64,000 nucleotides of DNA, taken from NCBI GenBank assembly GCA_034440615.1, contig JAOTOM010003145.1, positions 62,001 to 126,000 on the forward strand, given 5' to 3'. The position numbers and the translations under genes were made by a program. Positions 32,585 to 43,010 of the stretch are shown here, in pieces (positions within the stretch are counted from its first letter, which is position 1; the number at the start of each line of letters is the position of its first letter). Source of the stretch: Ashinkailepas kermadecensis. Taxonomy: Eukaryota > Arthropoda > Thecostraca > Neolepadidae. The notes under the pieces were generated by a model, which was not told the origin of the DNA, made no database searches, and saw nothing but the letters and a program-made list of their open reading frames with translations.

Positions 32585-35500
32585 TTATTGCAGTCTAAGG
32601 TAACCACAAGACAGGTTTTACACCCATTTTACCTCCACGAATCATTCAAAAGGAGCTAGGTTTTGCCTAGTTGCGTTAGGCTAGGCTTTTGTTGTAAGTT
32701 AGTATATAAAAAAGTCTTCAAAAACGGTTCAAGCTAGATTAGGTTATGTTATACTTTTTAAGTTGAAAATGTTTGAGAACAAATTTTTTTTTTTGGGGGG
32801 GGGGGAATTAGGCATAAAAATAATAATTTCTTGCATGGAAGTCTAGGCTAGGTTAGGTTAGGTTATATTACATGTTTTTTTAATCTAAACATTATTTTTC
32901 ATCCTATATTACTCAAATCCAAGCCCTCTTTTCCGTGTTATTTTTCCTCACAATTGAAAAGTGTGCATCTGCAGAGGAAATGAGCGGTTACATCATGTTC
33001 AGCACATTAACAAACACTGCATTAAAAAACGAAATTCAAAGAAGTCAGAGAGTACCATGAGCTGAAAAATTACCCAAAAAGCCAGGTATTATCACAGTTT
33101 AAGGTAACCACAAGACAAGTTTTACACACATTTTACCTCCATGAAGCATACAAAGGGGTTAGGTTTGTCAGGTTAGGTTAGGCTTTTGTTGTAAGTTATA
33201 AAAAGAATCATTTGTTGGTAAATAATTTTTGTTTATTATTTTTCTACAAAAAAATAATAAACGGTCCAGGCTAGCTTAGGTTAGGTTTTTTAAGTTGAAA
33301 ATATTTGAGAAAATGCCTCGAAAATTTAAATTAAAAACAATTAATTTCTTGTATGGGAAGTTGAGCTATGTTAGGTAAGGTTATCATACATCTTGAACAT
33401 TATTTGCATGCTATATTTCCTTACTCCACACCCTTTTTTTGTGTTATTTTTTACTCCCAATTGAAAGGCATGCATTTGCAGAAGAAAGGACGTTAAATGT
33501 GTGCTTTTATGTGTTTTATTAATATTTTTTATTTAAATTTCCCATGCAATGTTTATGAATGTCACTAAGCTGATGGCACTACTCAGTTTCTGTGCAAATG
33601 CTTGTGGTTGGTTGTGAGCAAAATAACATTAAAAATGGGCTTGGAGTTAGTAACATAGCAATTAAAAGAAATACATTACAAATTCAACATAACCTAACAT
33701 AACCTAGCCTAACCTGACCTTGGAGAAAACAACTACAAAAACAAGATTGGAAAAATATATAGCAATTTATTTTCTTGAAATTTTGCAAATGAAAAAACCT
33801 AACCCAACCTAATCTAACCAGAATTATTGTGCTTTAAGGTGGTAACTAGGCAAGTTATTACACATTTGCCTCCATAAAGCAAACAAATGGGCTATGTTTG
33901 GTGATGTTAGATTAGTTTAAGTCTTCAAGTTCGACATTTTTTGCAAAAATTGTTCCAAAATTTGAAAGAAATATATCTTTTTTCTTTAAAGGCAGCTTAT
34001 GTTAGATTAAGTTAAGTTGGGTTACATCTTTTAATTGTAAAAAAAAATGCATTGCTGGAAATTTTACAACTTGATGTTTTGGTTTGTTTTTCTCCATGGG
34101 GAGGTTAAGCTAGGTTAGGTTAGGTTATGTTGCATTTTTTTATTTAAAAAAAAATACTTTACCCTATGTCACCCAATTCAAAGCTTTTTGTTGGTGTTAT
34201 TTTGCTCACAACCTGAAATGTAGGCATTTGTATAGAAAATGAGTGGTCCCATCATCTGAGTCACATTCATAAACATTGCATTGAAATGATACATTCCACG
34301 AATTCATAAAACACCTTAAAACACAAATTTACCAAAATGAGCAGTAACATCATGTTCATCACATTCATAAACATTGCATGGAAAAAAAAATAATCAGAAA
34401 TTACCTTAAGCTGTAAATTTACCAAAAGGTGTGCCAACCCCTGGACGGAAATGCAACACTAGGTGCCCCAATCCTGGGCAGAAAGGGCACTAAGAGCAGT
34501 GGAATGAAAATATTAATAAAAGTAAACTAAAAACAGCTCTTCTTGAAGACAAACGTGGTAGTTATGTGATATTAACATGGAAACCCTGAGCACAAATCAG
34601 AAAAAAGCATGGACTGGACTTTTTCAAGCTTACCTGCCAACTTCTTCAACTACTGTTCCTTTGGGAATTAAATATCAGCAGGCTATTTATTCACTATTTA
34701 AAATCACACCAATCCGCATATAGATCAGAATGTGCGAAGTACAAAAAACGAATCAGTACGACGTCACATGAGATTGGCCTCCGGATTAAACACTGCGCGC
34801 AATTGCACCACAAATGTCTTACCTCCGTCACATTTGTCACGGTAACCTCAAATTTAGACTTTAGGCGCTGGAATTTCTGTAACTCGAATTTTTCTTTGGA
34901 TGTTACGATTTTGGATGTTCTGAGGAACGCCCATCACGATTTGTGACATTTAATACGCGCTAGTGTCTATCGATACAAATCGACACCCCTGCTTTGGAGA
35001 AAAAATAGAACCAAAAATTAAGCATTATATATTCTGAAAATTTTATAAATTGAACAACCGAACCCAACTTACCCGAACCTAATGTCAACTGCTTTTGAAG
35101 GAAAATTTCCGATTTTATTTTATTTTTGAAAATGATTGAACAATTTTTCCAAGGTAAACAACTAAACTAGCCTAACCTAGCCAAATCGGTATTATTGTGG
35201 TTTAAGGTGGTAACAAGACAAGTTTGTACACACATTTGCCTCCATATAGCAAGCAAATGGGTTAGGTTTGGTTAAGTTAGGTTAGTTTAGGTTTTTCAAG
35301 TTGGAAAACTTTAAAAAAAAATTCCCCAAAAATGTTTCCCCCAAAAATAGCAAATTATTTGGTAACCTTGCCGTCTAAGGTATTCTTTTTTCCCTTAAAA
35401 AAAAAATATGCAGAATACCATGTGTATGAAGGTGACTAAGATGATTGGAACCACTTATTTTCTGTGCTTACTTTTCAGGTTGTGAGCAAAATAATGCCAA

Positions 35501-35810
35501 AAAGGCTTCGAGTTCGGTAACGTAGCATTAACATAAATGTTTTTTTTAATGCAACAAAACCTAACCTAGCCTACCCTAACCTATCTTTTGAGAACAAAAA
35601 ATTAAACTAAATTAAAATGTCACTTAATTTATTTTCTGAAAATTCTCAACCTTAAAAAAGAAACCTAACCGAGCCTAACCTAACCTAAGCTGATTTTGAA
35701 TACAAAATTATAATTTTTTGTGAACATGGTTGTAAATTTGTTCGGAAAATTTTGGGTATTATTGTGCTTTAAGGTGGGAACAAGAAAAGTTGTATGGGCG
35801 CTGTATGACC
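32585..35810. repeat. Cluster of a dispersed repeat with AACCT/AGGTT runs
   Basis: At least five partial copies occur in both orientations. Hallmarks are TTTAAGGTGGTAACAAGACAAG, then TTGCCTCCAT.AAGCAA followed by GGTTAGGTTAGG-like runs, and a second half with CATTTTCTGTGCAAATGCTT and GTGAGCAAAATAAC. Other copies lie near 11990-12190, 45170-45370, 45430-45600 and 55590-55770. The five-base runs resemble the arthropod TTAGG telomere repeat but are embedded in the family. No gene is present. Confidence 0.75.
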
Positions 35811-35869
35811 AACGCAGTCAATGCGGCCGTAAACCCAAATAACCAACCAACCAACCCAGAAAGATGTAA

Positions 35870-37950
35870 GCTGTACTTCCACAGTGGAGGGAATTCCAGC
35901 TATTTTGTTTGTTTTTGCCCACAATTTTACATTTTTCAGCAAAAGGTGGAGAGTCAGTCCACTATCTAATCCAAATCTGTTGCTATTCAGTACAAAATGT
36001 GCTGGTTAACATCAATGTTTCTACTTAGCATGGGGTTTTTCATTTTTTCCCTTTAGCTTTCTTATCAGCATAAAATAGCATAGGTTATTGGGGGGGGCCC
36101 AAATCAACATTGGGGGGACAAGATCAACATTGGTGGGGCCATAGCCCCCACAAAAGGATACAAATCGACGCCCCTGCATACATGCATGATTTTGCACTTA
36201 TCAAAATTGTATTTCATCTGCCATTTTTTGGACCACTTCACAAGCTCTTCTAAGTCTTTCTGTAGCATGTACCTAGGTGCCTAGGTACCAGGTAAATATC
36301 AAGCTGATAGTGTGATGAGTGGGCTGTTGAGGTTAATTATAGTTTGTATATCCACACTCTCAATGATAACTGATTGTTGTTCACGGGACTGGATTGTATG
36401 CAAGTTTGACTATGACAATTGGTTTTTGTGCACACCATTTTGAATTTTGTAGCAAAAGGTGGAGAGTCAGTCCACTATCTAACCCAAATCTGTTTTTTTC
36501 ATTACAAAATGTGCTGGTTAACATCAACTACATTTTCTATGTACCTAGCATGGTGTTTTCCTTCTTTTTTCTTTCAACTTTTTATCAGCATAAAAATAGC
36601 ATATGTTATTGGGGAGGCCCAAATCAACATTGGGGGGCCAAGATCAACATTGGTGGGGCCCTGGCCCCCACAAAGGGATACAAATCGACGCCCCTGCCAT
36701 CTAGACATTAGGGGGATGTCCCCATCCTAGCCCCGCCTTCAGCGCCTAAAATATCACGCAAACTATAACGTAAAATTCCCTTTACGTAAACGTCCACATG
36801 CCTGCACCTTGATCGCAAACACCCGCTTTTATAGTCAGACATGTAACGTACTCGCTTCAAAGGTGGCGCAAATGACCTCTGTGGTCCGGTACGCCTAAAA
36901 AAATCACTCCCCCACCCATGTGCAATGAAATTGAAACTTGCCTGATGCTTCCAATTTCTGCAATATACGAATAAAAATCTGTGACGTCATCAAGGTTGAA
37001 TGCGAGAACTTTGGTGTACCTTTTAAAATAATGGTATTTTTGCGGCGTTTAATAATGTGTTTTTGCGGCGTACGAGACATTGGTCTTGTCAAGGCTATTT
37101 CCTGTATAGCATTGGTCGTGTATGACTGTAAGGTTTGCTTAAAAGTCATGTGAGCCACAGCTTTCTTTTTTATTCTTTTAGGAATACCAATTATAATGCA
37201 GTGGCCATGCAGCTTCTTGCTGACTTTTCTCTGTCATGGTATAAGCTGGCAGATTTGTCCACACATGGCTCGTTTTTCCCCATATCAATATTTAATGCAT
37301 GCATTGTCATTGGGCATGTAGGTAGGTACCTAGGTAAATATCAAGCTGATGGTGTGATAGGTGGGCTGCTGAAGATAATTATAGTTTGCATACCCACAAT
37401 CTCAATGACGATTGTCATTGTGTTCACTGGACAATGCAAGTTTGACAATGACTGGAAATTAAGAATGGATTTTTTCCTGTTTAAGCTCATATGCATGTGG
37501 TTTTGCCATTGGTGGCATGTACAAACATCAGTATGACAATCCAATTGTTGTTTTGTGGCTTAACATTTTAAAAAAAGACAATCTGGTTTAAAATGCATCA
37601 TCATAGAATCTTAACATTGTATGGTGTAAGTTTTCCTTCCACAGTGGAGGGAAATCTAGCTATTTTGTTTTTTTTGCACATAATTTTGAATTGTGTAGCA
37701 AAAGTTGGATACTCAGTCCACTATCTAATCCAAATCTGTTCTTTTTCAGTACAAAATGTGCTGGTTAACATCAACTAAGTTTTCTATGTACTAACACAGT
37801 GTTTTTCTTCTTTTTTTTCCTTTAGCTTTTTATCAGCATAAAAATAGCATGGGTTATTGGGGGGGCCCAAATCAACATTGGGGGGGCCAAGATCAGCATT
37901 GGGGGGGCCATGGCCCCCGCAAAAGGATACAAATCGACGCCCCTGGAATA
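35870..37950. repeat. Three copies of a repeat ending GGATACAAATCGACGCCCCTG
   Basis: Copies end at 36175, 36706 and 37948. Each shares a block from AGAGTCAGTCCACTATCTAA or a close variant, then TACAAAATGTGCTGGTTAAC, TTTATCAGCATAAAA, AAATCAACATTGGGGG and the end. The second and third copies extend left to CCTAGGTA..AAATATCAAGCTGAT (36275 and 37325). The end resembles hAT-like CAGGGGCG termini read in reverse. No matching left end was found, so boundaries and class are open. Confidence 0.7.
36178..36268 (-). pseudogene. Short LINE reverse transcriptase fragment
   Basis: The minus strand translates as LQKDLEELVKWSKKWQMKYN followed by FDKCKIMHV, the region just after the catalytic FADD motif in CR1-like reverse transcriptases. 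Only about 90 bases remain, between two copies of the CGACGCCCCTG repeat. Confidence 0.85.
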
Positions 37951-38690
37951 AAGTATGGAAACGCAATTACAAACAGTACAAATGACAAACAGTAGTGCAT
38001 TTATGACAACATTCCAGTTGATCAAGTTTGGTTCCAATAACCTGTCATGAACTTGACCTGACTTGACCTCGGTGACCTAACATGACCTTGAAACTATATA
38101 GCATATCAATATGTATCAAACAAGTCGCTAGTGTTGCCAAGAACACTTCCCTTCTGCGAATATACGGGAAGCGCATCAGCGCCGATTTTTGTGGTCTGGC
38201 GCTACGAATTTTTTTTTACTTTAACGGCCTCTAACTTGAAAAATGTTCGGCGGATTTCCATTTGTCTTGCTTTAAACGACGCGCCGGTCATTTCTAAGCA
38301 GGTACACCGAAAATCGCGTATATCGACCGGTAAAATTTGCAGTTATGTACGAAAACCGGAGGGGTGGGTGGATTTCACCTTCCCCCCCCCAGTGCTCGTG
38401 CCTATTTAACATTGATTTCATTAATATTGCCTATGGTAGAAAATGATAAAGGATAAAGGCAGTAACGTAACGCAATCAAGGTAAGACATACATTTCGCAA
38501 GTGCAAGTTCCTGGCCTTGATATTACATAGCCATGTATTATATATGGTCTTTGTCCTAGCTGCCATACACATCAACGTTTAGGTACATGCATTTTCATTA
38601 TTAAAGCATACACTTTACTGCCACGATACATCCATTGCGTGGCTGTAGCACATAATAGAACGTACAAATTTCCCTAAATCAATGGATTTT
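37951..38690. other. Intergenic region, nothing recognised
   Basis: Contains an AGGTCA/TGACCT-rich stretch at 38040-38095 and otherwise unremarkable sequence. Confidence 0.5.
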
Positions 38691-39312
38691 CACAGTTGGG
38701 CACTTTGGTGTCCTGAGCACAGCCCATCCAGCGGCCGAGTGAGGACCTCGGGGTTTCACGCCCAGCCGGCAGAGGGGTGATCCGGTGACCCCGGCCGGCC
38801 GGCGGGAAGTGAGATGGCGTGAATTGTCGAGAGCGGGCTGTTGTCAGAGCGTCGGATTGTGCTTTGCGTTGATATAATACCAAGTGCCTTGCCCGCCGCT
38901 GGTGCGTGTTTGTGACCCATTGGAAGAGGAAGACAGGAAGGGATAGAACAATTGGCAACCAGGCGCGTACTGAATAGCGGAGGACTCTGCATACCTGTTC
39001 GGACTGTCGGAGTGCGAGTCACCGGGACGAGGAGTCTGATTGTGGCGGAGCCGCCGGAATCATCTCGCGGATTGCTCCGCGTCGCACGTGGACGAGGCGG
39101 CCGCCATTTTCCACGCCCGGAAGTCCCCGCTGCGTGTATGGCGGGACAGTCTACTCGACTCGCGCGTAGGCGCAACGCCGTGGGCGCCTAGCTGCAGCGC
39201 GACCTGGCACCAAGGCCAGTGGCCGCGGGGGTGTGTGGCGGAGAGTGCTGTGCGTGCTTAGCGCATCTGGGAGGACTGCCGGTTGCCTGCTGTGACTCCG
39301 TGACTACGTAGC
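38690..39312 (+). other. Probable 5' LTR and leader of Gypsy copy A
   Basis: GGATAGAACA at 38941-38950 is followed after two bases by TGGCAACCAGGCGCG (38953). This looks like an LTR end in CA and a primer-binding site beginning TGG. The leader then runs 360 bases to the gag ATG at 39313. The LTR start is not defined because no second LTR is in the window. Confidence 0.5.
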
Positions 39313-40735
39313 ATGGCTACTGCTGCTCTGGGTCTGCCGGGGGTGGCACCCTATCAGATCGGCCATGACTTCGAGCGGTGGCTGCACAGCGTCGAGGTCT
39401 ACTTGGCCGCACTGGACATTGTGGCTGAGGGGCGGAAGACGGCAGTGCTCCTGCACTTGCTGGGTCCTGAATTGCAGGAGGTATATACCACGCTGTCAGC
39501 ACCTCACTGGGTGCAAGGGGAGTAAGCTACATACGTCTCCAAACTACGGGCCTACCTTGCACCAGAGCGTAACGCCATCGCTGAGAGGATGGCGTTCCGG
39601 CGCATACGGATGCAAGAGGGGGAATACTTCGAAGGCTTCCTCGCCCGGCTGCGGTTGGCGGCAGGGAGGTGTAACTTCCCTGGAGAGCAGCTCACAAGTG
39701 CGCTCAGGGATCAGGCAATCGCAGGCAGCAGGTCCCGCCTGCAGGAGAAGCTGCTCCAGCGTGCTGCTGATAAGGGAGATGGGTTGACCCTACAGGAAGT
39801 GGCTGCCCTGGCGCGGGCAGCTGAGCAGACTTAAAAGCTGGTACTGGATATGCAGCAGGCCAGTGTGGTGGAATACCAGCCACAACAGCAGGTTCAGGCA
39901 GTTCAGACACAGCGACGGCCGAAACCAGCGCCAGGTGGGGTCCTGACAGGGGACAAGAAGGCCTGCTTCAAGTGCGGGCAGTACGGTCATTGGAAGCGGG
40001 ACTGCCCGGAGGAAGCAGGGCAAAGCAGGGTCAAGGGTCTGCGGTGTTTCGAGTGTGGACGGATCGGACATATGCGTCGCAACTGCCATCAGCAGAGCAA
40101 GGTGAAGCTAGTGCAGCAGAACAGTGGCGAGGAGACCGAAACTGGCGATTAGCAAGTTAATGCCATTCTGCCCGAAGGGGCGGAGTATGCCAAGGTCCGG
40201 GTCAACGGGCAGCATCTGACCATGCTAGTGGACACTGGGTCTCCAGTCAGCATTGTCAGCAACTGCACAGCCCTCCCTGCCCTCAAGCTGCAACCCTGTC
40301 GGCTGCGACTGACCTCCTTCACAGGCCAGACCATCCGCCTGCGGGGCGAGGGGGAGGTGCTGGTGCAAGCAGGTGGCCAGTCGGTGCGCCTGCGTCTGGT
40401 GGTGTCTGATATCGGCCCACACCGCCCTCTGCTGGGGCTGGAGTGGCTCAAGGTGCTGAAGAAGAGGGCAGAGCTTGATGCACCTGCGGTTTGCCCAGTG
40501 ATGCCCAGGCTGACACTGCAACAGGTGATTGAACGACACCAGTGTGTTCGGGGAGGAGGTGGGCAGGATCCCCACCAAGGTGTCACTGAAACTGAAGCCG
40601 GAGACCCAGCCAGTGTGCCGGCGGGCCAGGCCTGTTCCCTTCGCCCTCCAGGATGCCATAGAGCGCGAGCTGGACAGATGGGTTAGCCAGGGCATAGCAG
40701 AGAAGGTGCAGCCCGATAGGAGCCCATCCTCACGT
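39313..40735 (+). pseudogene. Gypsy copy A: gag, zinc knuckles, protease, start of reverse transcriptase
   Basis: One frame from 39313 encodes a capsid-like gag region (FERWLHSVEVYLAAL). Two CCHC knuckles follow near 39960-40090 (CFKCGQYGHWKRDC and CFECGRIGHMRRNC), then a retropepsin with LVDTGSPVSIV and LLGLEWL. Stops at 39523 (TAA), 39832 (TAA) and 40150 (TAG) interrupt it. A frameshift near 40540 moves the rest to another frame with KLKPETQPVCRRARPVPFAL, the start of the reverse transcriptase. Similarity ends near 40735 before any catalytic motif. The order gag-PR-RT is normal for Ty3/Gypsy. The copy is dead; the missing part resembles copy C at 62143. Confidence 0.88.
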
Positions 40736-41199
40736 TGCAGCGGACATTGGGACGCCAGGCCAGATAAAAAGAAAACACCATGCCAAGACCTGTTTTCATT
40801 GTCAGTCTATCCGACGCATTTCGGACGATTATTCGCGCGCTAGTCGACGCGCATCGGTATTTGTTCGCTTGAAAAGTAGTTATAAATATTACTCTATTTC
40901 AAACATGAAGATGAAGATGAAAGAACGTTAAATCAAGCTATTTTGGTACATATACTTGTAAGCAGTGTTGGAAATATGGTCCTTTTTTTGAACTTTTGTC
41001 ATCCAAAGAATTATACACTCCCCCAAAAATCCACTCCTTACATTACATGATATATCGTGAAGAGCCTTGCTTAAACAGCAATCTCAACCAGCTGTCATAA
41101 TCCAATAGTATTATTGGATTGTGATGAAGCAGAGGATGCAGCATGCTCCAAGGGCCTATAACATATGGTAATCAATTGCTGATAATTAAAAACCCTTCT
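40736..41199. other. Sequence after the Gypsy A breakpoint, nothing recognised
   Basis: AT-rich sequence without coding landmarks. Confidence 0.5.
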
Positions 41200-41207
41200 A
41201 GTTTTGG

Positions 41208-41612
41208 CAGTGGCGCAACCAGGATTTCAGTTCGGGGGGCCAGGGTTGGAGAGCGGGCCCCCTCGCAAGCGGGCCCCCCTCATGTTTTTAAAAAGTCTGC
41301 GGAAAACATGCACTTACTTTTGAGCGGGCCCCTATGTTTGTAAAACTTCGCAGAAATAAAAGCACTTTTCCTTTATCAGGGGCCCCGGTTCGAGGCGGGC
41401 CCTGGTTAAAATGGGCCCCCATATTTTCAGTTGGTTCATAGGGCCCCTGATGCGAGCCACAGATCCGCTTCGCGGGCCCCTAGCCAGGGCTCTGAGTAGG
41501 GTGGCCCACTCCGAGCCAGTGGCCCGCTTCGCGGGCCCCTGGCTCGGAGCGGGCCCCAAAAAAAATTCGGGGGGGGGCCATGGCCCCTTGGCCCCCCCTG
41601 GTTGCGCTACTG
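41208..41612. mobile_element. 405-bp non-autonomous hAT-like element
   Basis: The ends CAGTGGCGCAACCAGG and CCTGGTTGCGCTACTG are inverted repeats with one mismatch in 16. AGTTTTGG flanks both sides (41200-41207 and 41613-41620), a perfect 8-bp target duplication. The interior has several GCGGGCCCC repeats and no coding capacity. The perfect duplication suggests a young insertion. Confidence 0.9.
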
Positions 41613-41620
41613 AGTTTTGG

Positions 41621-42234
41621 TGCTCTTCATCTTGTCTAGCCATGTTATGTTCTTGCCACAGCAACTTGGCAACATCATGGAGGATAATGCACATTTGTTA
41701 TTTCAGGTGACCATGAGAGCTGCAGCAACATTCCAAGAGGATGCAGAAGTGGAACAGAAAATTAGATGCAAGCAAGACTAGACGAGTGTCAGCTTGCTAG
41801 CATGTGCAACAGATGACAGCAGATGCTTAAGGATCACTCCGCAATCTGCATACACCATTAATACCAATGTATTTGTTCCATGAAATGGTGCAGGTGGTAT
41901 GCAATTGTCTGAAACATGTGAATTAATAAACAGCCACGCCTTCATGTGTACATTATTCATTTGTGAAAATGCTGGAATCAGTAGTGTTCAGAAGAATGCA
42001 AGGCTAGACAGAACTAGAGAACTAGAGAAGTCCCTGCACAACTTGCAAATCACAAAAGCAATCACATCCCCAAAATATTTCTGGACATATATTATAATTT
42101 GTCATGGCCTAGGAATGTTCAGGAAGCTGCGGGGACAAAAAAAAACAAATAATGTAGTTTATTGGGGTATGAGGTGGGGTGCACTTCACAATTTCCTGAA
42201 ACATTTTGTTAGAGCACAACAATGCTTGTGAGTC
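41621..42234. other. Intergenic region, nothing recognised
   Basis: No coding or repeat landmark was recognised. Confidence 0.45.
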
Positions 42235-42237
42235 ACT

Positions 42238-43010
42238 AGCCGGTTTTACAGCGGAAATTTTCCCCCAGGTCACGTGGTCTCAGGAACAAGATAGAGGGAG
42301 AAGACCCGACATAGTGATCTTCATAAATTAAAAGCGACCAATAAATATAATTATCACATCAGTTTTAATAACGAAATAGGTCTTACTATTGACGCTGCTG
42401 AAATAAGTAGAATTAAACTTACGAATATCAGAAAATTGCAATACGCTTTATAATTTACGTCGAGACTGCATTCAGCTCTACGGTATCTGGCAGGCGACGG
42501 ATGACTGCCAGATGACAAATTGGCGCTGTTGTTAAATTAGCGAAGGATGCGGTTATAAGCCAACTTCCTGAGCAACGGTAGAGAAAATGATAACAAAAGT
42601 ACACTTAATCGATGTCAACCAAGTTTATAAATCCATACCTGATACTGCCGACATGCTTACGCCGCACAACTAATAAATATTCACAATACACCCCACGAGT
42701 AGGACGCTCGTGCACCGACTGATTTGTTGCCTGCCGCGTATTGGGATATAGGTTTCGGAATAAAAAAAATTGGTTAAGGAAAATTATACTAAAACAATCA
42801 CTCCAAAATCGTTTTATTCTCACCACCAAGAAACAAGTTTTGTCAACGAAAAAGCTGAGAAAATTGGTAGACACCAGTTCTTGTTCATAATAAATGTTCT
42901 TCGATGTACTTTTTTAGTTCATGTCTGGAATGTTTAGTTGAAACAAGGAATCACTTGGAAGGATGGAAAGCGACTAGACGGGAGAGCAAATTGCCGCTGT
43001 AAAACCGACT
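42238..43010. mobile_element. 773-bp element with terminal inverted repeats (MITE-like)
   Basis: The left end AGCCGGTTTTACAGCGG and the reversed right end AGTCGGTTTTACAGCGG differ at one base, and similarity continues inward (AAATTT against CAATTT). ACT flanks both ends (42235-42237 and 43011-43013), consistent with a 3-bp target duplication. No transposase is encoded; the longest frame (about 89 residues) has no landmark. The superfamily is not assigned. PIF/Harbinger also makes 3-bp duplications, but usually TWA. Confidence 0.75.
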
